DNA of 64,000 nt from Lyngbya aestuarii BL J (GTDB lineage: Bacteria > Cyanobacteriota > Cyanobacteriia > Cyanobacteriales > Microcoleaceae). The notes below the pieces were generated by a model. That model did no database searches. It was not told the origin of the DNA and was given only the letters and a program-made list of their open reading frames with translations. The stretch spans positions 33,561-97,560 of the forward strand of contig NZ_AUZM01000018.1 in assembly GCF_000478195.2 (NCBI RefSeq). Direction: 5' to 3'. Position 1 is the first letter of the stretch. Each line of letters begins with the position of its first letter. Of this stretch, positions 37,263 to 46,051 are shown piece by piece. Made by a program: the position numbers and the translations under genes.

Positions 37263-38081
37263 ATGACGATTGCAACTTCACAAAAATTAAATCCCGAATG
37301 GAAAGTTATCATTTTCATGGTAATTCTCCACGGCGGCGCACTTTTTGCACTACTTCCAAGTAATTTTAGTTGGACTGCCATTGGCATCGCTTTTTTGCTG
37401 CATTGGGTAACAGGGGGTTTGGGTATTACTCTGGGCTACCATCGTCTCGTGACTCATCGCAGTTTTGAAACACCCAAATGGCTTGAGTATTTTTTCATAT
37501 TTTGTGGAACTTTATCTTGTGAAGGTGGGCCAATTGATTGGATCGGTTTACACCGTTTCCATCATCTCCACTCTGACCATGAATTAGATCCCCATGACTC
37601 AAACAAAGGGTTTTGGTGGAGTCACATGGGTTGGATGCTTTGCGATCATCCCGCAAAAGCTGAAGTTCCTCGTATGACCAAAGATATCGGCGAAGATCCG
37701 GTTTATCTATTTTTTCAAAACTATTTCATTCTGATGCAGGTTGCTTTAGGGATTCTGCTCTATCTCTTAGGTGGCTGGCCCTTTGTGGTTTGGGGAATCT
37801 TTGTGCGAATTGTCGCTGTATTCCACTGCACTTGGTTAGTGAACAGTGCAACTCATAAGTTTGGATATCGCACGTTTGATTGTGATGATGCTTCCACAAA
37901 CTGTTGGTGGGTCGCTGTACTCACTTATGGCGAAGGTTGGCACAATAACCATCACGCTTATCAGTATTCCGCTCGTCATGGTTTGCAATGGTGGGAAATT
38001 GATCAAACTTGGATGACCATTCAGTTTTTACAAACTTTGGGTTTAGCGAAGAAGGTTAAGTTAGCCTCGAAGTCAAGCTAA
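37263..38081 (+). CDS. desC: Acyl-lipid/acyl-CoA delta-9 desaturase (DesC-like)
   Basis: 272-aa membrane di-iron desaturase that would place the first double bond in membrane-lipid acyl chains. The three histidine boxes are present: HRLVTH (about residues 60-65), HRFHH (about 97-101) and HNNHH (about 228-232). Hydrophobic helices flank the boxes at about 15-50 and 150-185. The length and box spacing (HxxxxH, HxxHH, HxxHH) match the stearoyl-CoA desaturase-like DesC group rather than DesA or DesB. A Rho-independent terminator lies about 80 bp downstream. Regiospecificity is inferred from the family. Confidence 0.85.
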   Translation: MTIATSQKLNPEWKVIIFMVILHGGALFALLPSNFSWTAIGIAFLLHWVTGGLGITLGYHRLVTHRSFETPKWLEYFFIFCGTLSCEGGPIDWIGLHRFHHLHSDHELDPHDSNKGFWWSHMGWMLCDHPAKAEVPRMTKDIGEDPVYLFFQNYFILMQVALGILLYLLGGWPFVVWGIFVRIVAVFHCTWLVNSATHKFGYRTFDCDDASTNCWWVAVLTYGEGWHNNHHAYQYSARHGLQWWEIDQTWMTIQFLQTLGLAKKVKLASKSS

Positions 38082-38163
38082 CCGATCCGGCTAAGTTTAC
38101 CAGTAACCTTTGGGGGGCTGGGGACAATTTGAATATTAAACCCTGAATACAAATTGCTAGTTT

Positions 38164-38190
38164 CCCCTCCTCCTTTAGGGGTTTTTTTTT
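38164..38190 (+). terminator. Rho-independent terminator after desC
   Basis: CCCCT (38164-38168) pairs with AGGGG (38177-38181) around an 8-nt loop and is followed directly by a run of nine Ts. It lies between convergent desC and the proA-like gene. Confidence 0.8.
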
Positions 38191-38208
38191 GGTTTTTTTG
38201 AGTTTTTG

Positions 38209-39474
38209 CTAGAAGAGAGGATTTCCCTGCACAATGTATTTGAGGGTAGTGAGACTGTCTAAACCAATTAATCCGCGCCGATAGCCCACTTGATTGGACA
38301 TTCCGAGAAAGATCGCGTCGCCTCGATTTTGATGGCGGGAAAAGCGTGGAGAGGCGTTGATAAACGTTAAGGCACTGTTAACATCTAGGGCAAATTGACG
38401 GCTCTCGCTGTAAGATTCCGTGGCTAAACAGTTGCTATGACCACTACTATATTCGTTCATCCAGGCGATTCCTTCGTCTAGGCTGTCTACTCCTCGAAAC
38501 GCGATGGTTTTATTGAGATAGGGTTGTGACCATTCTGACGGTTCAGCCAGTATTAATTCTGGAAATTGTTTCACCAGGAGTTCATCTCCTTTGAGTGAAA
38601 ATCCTTCTTCTCGCAGGTTGTTCCACAGTCTGACTAAGGATGAACCCTTTTGGTTGGGATCGATCAACACTTTCTCAATGGCGTTTACAGGATCGGGTTT
38701 ACTTTGATGACTATCAAAAATCATCCATCGAACCATATCCACGTTAGCGGTTGCTGACCAATACAGATAGCAGTTCCCCATCGCTGATCGCAACACGGGA
38801 ACCGTTGACTGAGTGACGACTTGATGGACTAGATGGGGCCGACCATAGGGAATAATCAGGTTAATATATTGATCTTGAGTCACTAAGTCTTGAATGGGGG
38901 CTTCTTGTTCGTTGGGAAAGACTTCTAAAGAACCAATTGGCATTCCTTCTTCTTCGATCGCCGACTGTAAAGCATCAGCAATCACTTGGTTAGAATAGTT
39001 CGCCTCACTTCCCCCAAGCAAGATTAAACTATTAGCCGTTTTCATACACAATCCAGCAGCGATCGCCCCGAACTCCGGAAAGGCTTCATAAATTAGACCC
39101 ACCACCCCAATCGGAATCAGTTGATAATAGGTTTGACCTTGTTCGAGTTGATAGGAAGCCCCAATCACTCGTCCGATGGGATCGGGAAGTTCTCCCAACC
39201 GCTTCAAAATTTGTACGGTTGTATCTAGCCTTTCGGGAGTCAGCTTTAACCACTCACTGACACATTCAGAAACGCCCAGTTCTCGACTTGCTTCTAAGTC
39301 TAGGGTGTTTGCCTCTAGGATATCGTTTTGTCTTTTTCTAATGGCTTCTGCCATTGAGCGCAATGTACGACTGCGATGTTCTCCTTTCGTCTTGGCTAGT
39401 TGTATGCTGGCGGCATAGGCTCGACGAAGTGGGTTCGTCGGCGGAGGTGAAGCACTAAAATCATCAATTATCAT
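38209..39474 (-). CDS. proA: Glutamate-5-semialdehyde dehydrogenase-like protein (ProA family)
   Basis: 421-aa aldehyde-dehydrogenase-fold protein. ProA features: a nucleotide-site segment NSLILLGGSEANYSNQ, LIIPYGRPHLVHQVVTQSTVPVL and the C-terminal TFINASPRFSRHQN...LTTLKYIVQGN. In ProA enzymes the catalytic Cys sits in a motif like RPGVCNAxE; here that region reads SKPDPVNAIEKVLID, with Val where Cys is expected. Normal enzymes reduce gamma-glutamyl phosphate in proline synthesis; this copy may therefore be inactive, have another activity, or be a second paralogue. Its start is 6 bp from the end of the Zn-ribbon membrane protein gene, so the two are co-transcribed. Confidence 0.8.
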   Translation of the reverse strand: MIIDDFSASPPPTNPLRRAYAASIQLAKTKGEHRSRTLRSMAEAIRKRQNDILEANTLDLEASRELGVSECVSEWLKLTPERLDTTVQILKRLGELPDPIGRVIGASYQLEQGQTYYQLIPIGVVGLIYEAFPEFGAIAAGLCMKTANSLILLGGSEANYSNQVIADALQSAIEEEGMPIGSLEVFPNEQEAPIQDLVTQDQYINLIIPYGRPHLVHQVVTQSTVPVLRSAMGNCYLYWSATANVDMVRWMIFDSHQSKPDPVNAIEKVLIDPNQKGSSLVRLWNNLREEGFSLKGDELLVKQFPELILAEPSEWSQPYLNKTIAFRGVDSLDEGIAWMNEYSSGHSNCLATESYSESRQFALDVNSALTFINASPRFSRHQNRGDAIFLGMSNQVGYRRGLIGLDSLTTLKYIVQGNPLF

Positions 39475-39480
39475 CTTCGC

Positions 39481-39885
39481 TCACCGTCTGTAAGCTAGCC
39501 AGACCATCAGTGCTGGCAACATTGCCAACATGACGGCGACCATTGCCCAAAGTATAATATTGGGTCCGGGCGAATACAATGCTAGAGGAAGCCAAATGAC
39601 TAAGGGTACTAAGAGCATTCCTAAAGCTAAAGGTAAATAATGCGCTTGTAAGCCTGGACTTGAGCGGTTCCATTGATGACCTGTCCAACGCCATGCTTGT
39701 TTATAGGGATAGTGAGTTGAGAGTTGTTCGAGGGAGTAACCACTCTCATCGACAACAAAAATTTGCTGACAGCGATTGCAACCAAAGGCTTCTGTCAGGG
39801 TAATCGGAACTAAATGACCCTTCCGACGACAGGGGCAAGGATAGTCACCGTTTAAATCGATTTTCTGGGCTTTCTGAGGTGGCAC
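39481..39885 (-). CDS. Small zinc-ribbon-like membrane protein
   Basis: 134-aa protein of unknown function. The N-terminus carries CPCRRKG and, about 20 residues on, CNRC, the spacing of a metal-binding ribbon. The middle (about 50-80) is polar with several Trp and Tyr. Two hydrophobic helices lie at about 83-103 and 110-130, and the protein ends LAYRR, so the ribbon is probably cytoplasmic with a tail anchor. It is co-transcribed with the ProA-like gene (6-bp gap), which may or may not be meaningful. I do not recognise a named family. Confidence 0.65.
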   Translation of the reverse strand: MPPQKAQKIDLNGDYPCPCRRKGHLVPITLTEAFGCNRCQQIFVVDESGYSLEQLSTHYPYKQAWRWTGHQWNRSSPGLQAHYLPLALGMLLVPLVIWLPLALYSPGPNIILWAMVAVMLAMLPALMVWLAYRR

Positions 39886-40180
39886 AAGCAGTTATCAAAT
39901 AAAGCGTTTGAGTATAACGGACTTTCAAATACTTACTTAATGGATCATACTTACCAACTCTCGGTTGTCAATCTTGATCGATCTCTAAAATTTGAGATTC
40001 CATTGACTCTCACCCGAAGTGCGGTTATTCAACAGTTGCCTTGATCTCCTGAATTTTAACTGACAAGAAGCACTTGACTGTCAGTGAAGCCAACTCCATT
40101 TAAGCTTATTTCCTAGTTTACACGCTAACCCTGATTGATTAGTGGGTGAACGGACTAGATTTTTTGGCTGATCCTTAAAA

Positions 40181-40201
40181 GCGGGTGATGGGATTTGAAC
40201 C
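40181..40201 (-). pseudogene. tRNA T-arm/acceptor 3'-end-like fragment
   Basis: On the minus strand the sequence reads GGTTCAAATCCCATCACCCGC, which has the shape of a tRNA T-loop (TTCAAAT), the 3' half of its stem and a 7-nt acceptor strand. No matching GCGGGTG acceptor strand is found at the right distance, and the rest of the cloverleaf is not recognisable. It is therefore a fragment, perhaps left by an integrated element, or a chance match. Confidence 0.3.
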
Positions 40202-40309
40202 CCCCATAAAACCTGCAACTCTGATTATACCGTAACCTTACATCCCGAAGATTTGAACCTTGAAAATTGAGTTAGGGAGAAATGAGCAAAAATGTGAGAA
40301 AAATTCAAG

Positions 40310-40530
40310 CCTCTGTTTTCAGTTTATACCACCGGGTAGTGAAAAGCGGTTCTCACGTACTGCTAAAGAGCCGTTTACCCCCTGAAGGGATGATCACAGC
40401 TTGTTGTGATATAGCTTAAAAAGTCTACGAGGCAAAGTTCGCGGTTCTCACTGGCTAGCCTTTGGGTTGGGGTACAACTCTTAAATCAAAGATAAGGATG
40501 TTAACACAAGACCTATCGGACTATCTTTGA
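40310..40530 (+). ncRNA. Structured RNA candidate, HEARO/omega-RNA-like
   Basis: Several strong stems are nested here: CGGTTCT (40347-40353) with AGAGCCG (40365-40372 region) extended by AAA/TTT and GGGT/ACCC; ATCACA with TGTGAT around 40392-40410; CAAAG with CTTTG around 40434-40465; and TCAAAGATA (40486-40494) with TATCTTTGA (40522-40530). The word GCGGTTCTCAC occurs twice, at 40346-40356 and 40441-40451. The stretch GCGGTTC-N3-CGTACTGC resembles, from memory, the scaffold of HEARO/omega RNAs that accompany IscB/IsrB proteins. No IscB or IsrB frame follows; ORF-less HEARO copies are known in cyanobacteria. Other unnamed structured RNAs remain possible. Confidence 0.4.
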
Positions 40531-41170
40531 GGGGATAGAGACACAGTATTTTCAAGGTAAGCATCAGGGGTCAGGACGGTTGAGGTCATCGGTTCCCCAA
40601 CAACGATAATACCTTTGACTCAATTCACTCAACAGCCACTCGGTTATAAAACAGTAAGTATAACCCCTAAAAGTGCTAGAAATTGACGTTAATAACCCAT
40701 CTGTGTCTCTCTTTCTAAATTTCGTTGATCAGCTAGAATCAACCCGCTTTCGATCACAATAATTACTGATTCTTAATTGTCAATCATCCCGCGATCATGC
40801 AATATTCTCCACTGAGTCGTAAAATTTGAATCTGGCTTGAGAAAGCAATCCAATTGGAGTTCTGTAGAAAACCTGCGATAAAATTGGCAACAGGAAGAAA
40901 CAGGACGATGATTTTTCGATGATTTTTCGATCTTTGAGCGATTTTGATCTGACTGATAAAAATGAGTCTAGATTACTCTCTAAAAACAAATAAAAAGTTT
41001 GAATTCCCTGCCCTGTTATCTGTTACCTTTTAAAATTGAGAGAGTCTACCCGAAGATTTTGGTCAGGATGTTGTCCAGAAAAATTTTAGTTGGTACAGGG
41101 TTAACATAGAGTCGCTAGGATAAAAAAGAGTATGCTTTGATCTATCGTTCATTTTAGAGGAGAACACTGA

Positions 41171-42223
41171 ATGAATTTAGTTGCCCTGCAAAATGGGTTA
41201 GATAACCTTTCGTTTGCTATCTTGTTCGCCAGTATGCTAATTTACTGGGTTGGTGGTGCATTTCCTCGGATTCCCTACCTGCAAACCTTGGGAACCGCAG
41301 CCATGACTATCGCTAACCTGTGTATCGCTGCATTACTCGCCGCCCGATGGATAGAAGCCGGTTATTTCCCGATTAGCAACCTCTACGAGTCTCTGTTTTT
41401 CCTGACTTGGGGAATTACAACGATTCACCTAATCGCAGAAAACATGAGTCGTAGTCGGCTTGTTGGCATCGTTACAGCACCCGTGGCAATGGGAATAACG
41501 GCTTTTGCCGCTTTAACGTTACCCTCTCAGATGCAAGTCTCGGAACCTTTAGTTCCCGCCCTCAAGTCCAACTGGCTAATGATGCACGTCAGCGTCATGA
41601 TGCTGAGTTATGCCACTTTAATGGTGGGTTCATTACTCGCGATTGCCTTTTTGGTGATTACCCGAGGCCAAGAAATTGAACTCAGTGGGAGTTCCCTCGG
41701 AACCCGCATTTCCCGCAACAATCATCACTATCGGTTGAACGGTTCACCCGAGTTAGCGGCAACCGCCAGTCAAAGTGTTGTTAATAGCGCTAGTTCTGAA
41801 CTTTCAGCCAATACAAACGGTCAAGGAACAACTGCCGTGTTAGAGTTAGTCGGAACGTCCGAGATCAACAACAACTCAACCCCATTATTGTCACCTCAAC
41901 GCTTGAGTTTAGCAGAAACAATTGATAATATTAGTTATCGAATAATCGGACTCGGGTTTCCCTTGCTGACAATTGGTATTATTGCCGGGGCAGTTTGGGC
42001 AAATGAAGCTTGGGGTTCATACTGGAGTTGGGACCCGAAAGAAACCTGGGCGTTAATTACTTGGCTGGTATTTGCGGCTTATTTACACGCTCGAATTACC
42101 CGAGGATGGCAAGGACGCAAACCCGCTATTTTAGCTGCTACAGGGTTGTTAGTCGTTTGGATTTGTTACTTAGGCGTTAATCTTTTAGGTAAGGGTTTAC
42201 ATTCCTACGGTTGGTTCTTTTAA
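41171..42223 (+). CDS. ccsA: Cytochrome c maturation protein CcsA (heme handling, often annotated CcsB)
   Basis: 350-aa polytopic membrane protein of the system II cytochrome c assembly pathway, needed to deliver heme to apocytochromes c6, f and c550 on the lumen side. The heme-handling WWD motif is present as [18 protein letters not shown] (about 276-293). Conserved His-bearing segments include [20 protein letters not shown] (about 137-156) and [11 protein letters not shown] at the end. Around eight helices are seen, with a hydrophilic, variable, Ser/Asn-rich loop at about 165-250. A strong ribosome site AGAGGAGAA lies 7 bp before ATG. The hairpin at 42241-42279 follows. Its Ccs1 partner is not in the window. 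Confidence 0.9.
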   Translation: MNLVALQNGLDNLSFAILFASMLIYWVGGAFPRIPYLQTLGTAAMTIANLCIAALLAARWIEAGYFPISNLYESLFFLTWGITTIHLIAENMSRSRLVGIVTAPVAMGITAFAALTLPSQMQVSEPLVPALKSNWLMMHVSVMMLSYATLMVGSLLAIAFLVITRGQEIELSGSSLGTRISRNNHHYRLNGSPELAATASQSVVNSASSELSANTNGQGTTAVLELVGTSEINNNSTPLLSPQRLSLAETIDNISYRIIGLGFPLLTIGIIAGAVWANEAWGSYWSWDPKETWALITWLVFAAYLHARITRGWQGRKPAILAATGLLVVWICYLGVNLLGKGLHSYGWFF

Positions 42224-42240
42224 CTTCAAATTTTAGCTCC

Positions 42241-42279
42241 AGGAAAACGGCATTAATTCGGTAGCCCTCCCGTTTTCCT
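42241..42279 (+). terminator. Inverted repeat downstream of ccsA
   Basis: AGGAAAACGG (42241-42250) and CCGTTTTCCT (42270-42279) form a perfect 10-bp stem with a 19-nt loop, 18 bp after the ccsA stop. Only a short T-run follows, so termination may be partial before the KGK gene. Confidence 0.5.
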
Positions 42280-42309
42280 TAGCAATAAACCTCAACGGAA
42301 AAAAGACTG

Positions 42310-42684
42310 ATGGATAATCCTATTCATGTTATTGACAACGATGATGTTCTGCATACGGGTGCGAGTGCATTAATGTTTCAATGCACTTTTAAAGTGAGTG
42401 AATTTCTGGCGATGATGCAAGCCAAATTAGAAGAGGAATACATCTTCGGTGACGGCCTTGAATGTGACCTATTGAGTCCGGGTCAACCCTGGAAAAAAGG
42501 AAAAGTCAAAGTTCGTTTAGAGTTTAGTTCTTCAGAAAGTGTCATCCCCCAAGTCCCCCAAGAAGGGCCAATTATTGCAGTTCCTCAATTTCCAAATATA
42601 CCGATACCCAACGAAACGGTAGACCCGGAAGAACTCCCACCCCCATTAAGGCGGCAAATTCATCCTGTGGGAATGTGGAGTTAA
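42310..42684 (+). CDS. KGK domain protein
   Basis: 124-aa acidic protein. The KGK domain, named for its Lys-Gly-Lys, is visible: DDVLHTG near residue 11, then FKVSEFLAMMQAKL, GDGLECDLLSPGQPWKKGK and VKVRLEFSSSES. A Pro-rich tail follows (about 90-124). KGK proteins are small, multicopy, almost exclusively cyanobacterial, and of unknown role. It lies between ccsA and leuD and is possibly transcribed with them, but no functional link is apparent. Confidence 0.8.
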   Translation: MDNPIHVIDNDDVLHTGASALMFQCTFKVSEFLAMMQAKLEEEYIFGDGLECDLLSPGQPWKKGKVKVRLEFSSSESVIPQVPQEGPIIAVPQFPNIPIPNETVDPEELPPPLRRQIHPVGMWS

Positions 42685-42786
42685 AACAGGACATCGGGGA
42701 GAGAGAGAGTCATCGGTCACTCGGGCTTACCATTCGTTAAGAATCCTCGTCATTAGATGGCGGGGAGTATGTCAAAGGAGAAAAAA

Positions 42787-43395
42787 ATGAGTCAAATTCA
42801 AACCATTTCAGGACGGGGAATTCCTTTAGTTGGGAGTGATATTGATACAGATCGGATTATTCCGGCGCGGTTTTTACGCTGTGTCACATTTGACGGTTTA
42901 GGTGAACAAGTCTTTGCTGACGATCGCCAACAAACGCAAGGAAATCATCCTTTTGATTTACCGCAATATCAAGGGGCGAATATTTTGGTCGTCAATGGTA
43001 ATTTTGGTTGTGGTTCATCGAGGGAACACGCACCCCAAGCTTTAGCAAAATGGGGAATTCAAGCGATTATTGGTGAAAGTTTTGCGGAGATTTTCTTCGG
43101 AAATTGTGTGGCGATTGGGGTGCCTTGTTTGACCGCAACACCGGAACAAGTTCAACAGCTACAACAAGCCCTGCAAGAATATCCTCAACTCTCGATGCAG
43201 CTTGATTTAGCAGATCAACGGGTACAATGTGGGGATTTAACTCTGGAAGTCAATATGAATACTGGATCACGGCAAATGTTCTTAAGTGGAACTTGGGATA
43301 GTTGTGGTCAATTGTTAGCAAATGTGAAGGACATTCAAACAACGGCAAGTCAACTTCCTTATATTGATTGGGCAAATTCAGCAACAGCAAGCTGA
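42787..43395 (+). CDS. leuD: 3-isopropylmalate dehydratase small subunit
   Basis: 202-aa small subunit that, with LeuC, isomerises 2- to 3-isopropylmalate in leucine synthesis. An upstream ATG exists at 42757, but the ribosome site AAAGGAG (42774-42780) sits 6 bp before ATG 42787, giving MSQIQTISGRGIPLV; that start is preferred. Family motifs: GSDIDTDRIIPARFL, NFGCGSSREHAPQAL and SFAEIFFGNCVAIGV. leuC is not in the window, so the two subunits are encoded apart, as in many cyanobacteria. A hairpin-free 130-bp gap with a repeated CTTGATGTTATGG (43417-43429, 43459-43471) separates it from the next gene. Confidence 0.92.
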   Translation: MSQIQTISGRGIPLVGSDIDTDRIIPARFLRCVTFDGLGEQVFADDRQQTQGNHPFDLPQYQGANILVVNGNFGCGSSREHAPQALAKWGIQAIIGESFAEIFFGNCVAIGVPCLTATPEQVQQLQQALQEYPQLSMQLDLADQRVQCGDLTLEVNMNTGSRQMFLSGTWDSCGQLLANVKDIQTTASQLPYIDWANSATAS

Positions 43396-43524
43396 CCCAT
43401 TGTGGCGATCACATTTCTTGATGTTATGGATTTGAAACCTGCTTTTTCAACCAATACCCTTGATGTTATGGCGATCGCCATGCACTCACTCCTCACTCCA
43501 AACCGGAATCTAAATCGGGATTCC

Positions 43525-45123
43525 TCAAATTTCTAACACTTTTCGTAGTACAGCCTCGTCTTTGGGTTTTGCCGAAAAACGACCTTTCTCTAAGTCGCGA
43601 ATCCAGCTTTGACTTTTTCCGGCCATTTCTGCTAAGAGTCTTTGACTGATTCCCTGGCGTTTTCGGGCGTTGGCAATTTGGTGGGCCGATAAACCAATTT
43701 TGGTCGAAGATTGGGTCTTACGAGAGATGCGCTTTGTTTTTTTCTTGTCGAGTTTGGCAAGTTGTTGTTCCCAATCGGGGGGAAGATTAAACCAAGAAAT
43801 CCGGGCTTTCATCAAGCGATTCCATTTTCCTCGGGGACTAGAATCGGTTAAGCGTTGATCTTGACCCCCATCATTAATCCAAAAATCGAGGGCTTCTTCG
43901 GCATCATCAGGTAAGTCCGCGAGTTTTGCCCACAGAGGTTGAATTTCTGGGACATAGGTGGCAGGGTCAAATACGGCTTTGATGCCATAGTGGTTGAGAA
44001 CTTCGAGATCGCTTTCAAAGGTGCGAATCAGGCGTTTGCGATGTTCACTGTGGAGGCCCGCCAGAGACATCTTTTCCTCTCCATAGGCGACTCGCATCAG
44101 GGTGGGAATGGTGATGCACTGTTTCCGTCCCATTTTGGCTTTGAACAACAACCACAGCATCATCCGGGCGGCGCCGGTGTGTTGTTGCCAGATACTCATT
44201 ACGGTATTGAGTAGGAATTTGGGCAATGTACCGTATTGGTAAAAAGCAGTCCGTTTGCCGTAGTCGTTTTTGTTCAGGAAATATTGCGCCCAAGCCCCGG
44301 CTTTGAAGGTGAAGGTTAAACCTGTGAGATATTTGTTGCCTTCAGAATCTTGTTGAAAGTGATGTTTGATGTCAAGGAGATGCCAGAGGCGATCTTCAGC
44401 GACGGAGAACCCTCTGACTTTGCCTTGTTGGGGCCAGTCAATGGTGGTCAGTAGTTGACAGGGTTGTTGGGCGAGGGCTTTGATCAGGGTTAATTTCGTG
44501 GATTTACTGAGATCTTTGCGTTTGTCGAGTCCGAGATATTGTTCGATTTGGCGATCGTTAATCACAAACTCTTGTTCCCAAGGGCGATCTAGGGTGGTGG
44601 CATAAGCGGCATAAATTAGATGCAAACAAGCGGCGCGAATATCAATCCCTTCGATGGCTGACAATGCAGCTTCATCTGCCAGTATCTTCGGAGTCTCAGA
44701 GTCCATTTCATTCGTGAGTCGGAAGACGATTGATCCTCCCCCTTGTTTGACGGTTCGTTCATAGTAGGGTTGACCTTGATCATTGAGTTCCCAGGGGATT
44801 AAAGAGGCGCTGGTGAGTAAGTTGCAGGCTTGCCAAACCACCATTGACGAAGCAAAAGGATTATTTTTGGCGTTGAGAAAAATATCAGGACTGGTTGGCA
44901 TTCGGACAGTGGCTTTGTACCGTCCTTTTTTGGGTTGGGAGGGAACAGGGCAACTAATTGGACATTGAACCACGCATTGGGGTTCGCTATAGTAGCCTTC
45001 GCAGTGGTTACAGAGGTCTGGATCGATCCAGAGTTGTCCTTCGACTTGTTTAATGGCGCCGGTCGGACAATTCGGTTTACAGGTTCCACATCCAGTACAA
45101 TTTTCAGGTATTGAATAGGGCAT
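43525..45123 (-). CDS. CnfR/PatB-like regulator: N-terminal 2x[4Fe-4S] ferredoxin domain, C-terminal HTH
   Basis: 532-aa protein. The first about 60 residues are a bacterial ferredoxin-type domain (CTGCGTCKPNCPTGAI, then CNHCEGYYSEPQCVVQCPISCP), able to bind two [4Fe-4S] clusters. A long middle region (about 80-440) lacks named domains. The C-terminus is an XRE-like HTH: LSAHQIANARKRQGISQRLLAEMAGKSQSWIRDLEKGRF. This architecture and length match CnfR/PatB, the oxygen-sensitive activators of nif and chl genes in cyanobacteria. Paralogues occur in species without nitrogen fixation, and no nif genes are in this window, so the regulon is open. Its 930-bp upstream region has an 11-bp direct repeat (45331-45363) that may be an operator. 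Confidence 0.72.
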   Translation of the reverse strand: MPYSIPENCTGCGTCKPNCPTGAIKQVEGQLWIDPDLCNHCEGYYSEPQCVVQCPISCPVPSQPKKGRYKATVRMPTSPDIFLNAKNNPFASSMVVWQACNLLTSASLIPWELNDQGQPYYERTVKQGGGSIVFRLTNEMDSETPKILADEAALSAIEGIDIRAACLHLIYAAYATTLDRPWEQEFVINDRQIEQYLGLDKRKDLSKSTKLTLIKALAQQPCQLLTTIDWPQQGKVRGFSVAEDRLWHLLDIKHHFQQDSEGNKYLTGLTFTFKAGAWAQYFLNKNDYGKRTAFYQYGTLPKFLLNTVMSIWQQHTGAARMMLWLLFKAKMGRKQCITIPTLMRVAYGEEKMSLAGLHSEHRKRLIRTFESDLEVLNHYGIKAVFDPATYVPEIQPLWAKLADLPDDAEEALDFWINDGGQDQRLTDSSPRGKWNRLMKARISWFNLPPDWEQQLAKLDKKKTKRISRKTQSSTKIGLSAHQIANARKRQGISQRLLAEMAGKSQSWIRDLEKGRFSAKPKDEAVLRKVLEI

Positions 45124-46051
45124 AGTTTTAGAGGGATAAAAGAGACTGAAACAACAATTTCAACTGGAAAGAGGAATTGATACCGCTAACCGTTGTGCTG
45201 AACTTTATTCGCAAAGAGCTGCTCTGGGATGAACTGAATACTAATATTGAATATTGGTAAGTGTTCAAAAAGTGGTGAGTTCTTTTTTGAGGGATAGTTC
45301 GAGGTTTGGGCTAGAGAAAAACATATCCCGAATCTTGCATAAGTAGCATTCTAATCTTGCATATACTCTGTTTTTAGCAGCTAGGACAAGAATTTAGAAT
45401 CTAGATTAGAATAAGTAGTTAAAAGTAGTATTGCAATGTAATAAATACTCTAAAGGGAGAAACTTAGAGTTGATTTGACTGCTACATATACAGAATTCAC
45501 CTATTCGTTACTCGAACCCCTTTAACATTCTCTTAAGAAGATTCTTAATCATTTGCTCATTATGAACACTTTATTAATTTTTTGGTTCTGTATAAACCTT
45601 TTCTCAAAAAATAAAGAGACAACAATACTTCACAAATTTTTGTATCTAAATGACATTAGAAAATCTGATAATAATGTTTTGTTAGAGAAAAAGAAGTAAT
45701 AATACTTAATCAATTTTGATGTTTAGATCGGAAAGGTTAATGAGTCAGGGTTATCTATCAGAATTGGTGTACTCCGACTCATTTCTTAAGTTTTAATTTA
45801 TATTTTCAGATCCGGGTCTTGATTTTCTCGGTTCATCCAAATCCGATCATCAAATTGTCAAGAAGATCAAAGTAATCAAAAATTTTTTAGATTGAAACAC
45901 AATCCCATCGTTTTTATAGTTTTGCCGTATAATAAAATACTTATAAAATTGAGCTTATTTTACTCTAGTGGAATTTAAAGAGAAGATTCCGCCGAACTGA
46001 GTCTCCGGGTTAAGCGATGAATTTCAACATGAGATTATTCTTGGGCAAAAT
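45124..46051. promoter_or_regulatory. Divergent intergenic region with an 11-bp direct repeat
   Basis: No gene is seen in 928 bp. AATCTTGCATA occurs at 45331-45341 and again at 45353-45363, a 22-bp period that puts both copies on the same helix face, about 210 bp upstream of the CnfR-like start. The region otherwise is AT-rich and must also hold the promoter of the kinase operon at 46052. Confidence 0.5.

Larger units (their letters stand above)
39886..41170. other. 1.3-kb region without protein genes, containing RNA-like structures
   Basis: No credible reading frame is present. It holds a tRNA 3'-end-like fragment on the minus strand (40181-40201), a strongly folded segment on the plus strand (about 40310-40530), and the promoter and strong ribosome site (AGAGGAGAA, 41156-41164) of the ccsA gene. 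The word GATTTGAACC occurs twice (40192-40201 and 40250-40259). Confidence 0.6.

Noticed and set aside
40310..40530. Group II intron domain V, because of GAGCCGTTT and CACGTACTG words
   Set aside because: The right arm ending in ACGGTTC with the GAAA loop is missing, no maturase is near, and the stems fit another fold better.
40180..40700. tmRNA or RNase P RNA in the gene-free gap
   Set aside because: No tRNA-like pair of ends, no tag-peptide reading frame, and none of the conserved RNase P words could be found.
40795..40989. 64-aa minus-strand reading frame
   Set aside because: No ribosome site, low-complexity Ser/Phe/Leu content and no family resemblance; it lies in the promoter region of ccsA.
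42757..42786. Upstream ATG of leuD as the true start
   Set aside because: The ribosome site AAAGGAG lies inside this stretch, correctly spaced for ATG 42787, and LeuD homology begins only after that point.
43417..43471. 13-bp direct repeat CTTGATGTTATGG after leuD as a regulatory site
   Set aside because: It lies between convergent gene ends, where no promoter is expected; more likely a small duplication with its GCGATC neighbour.
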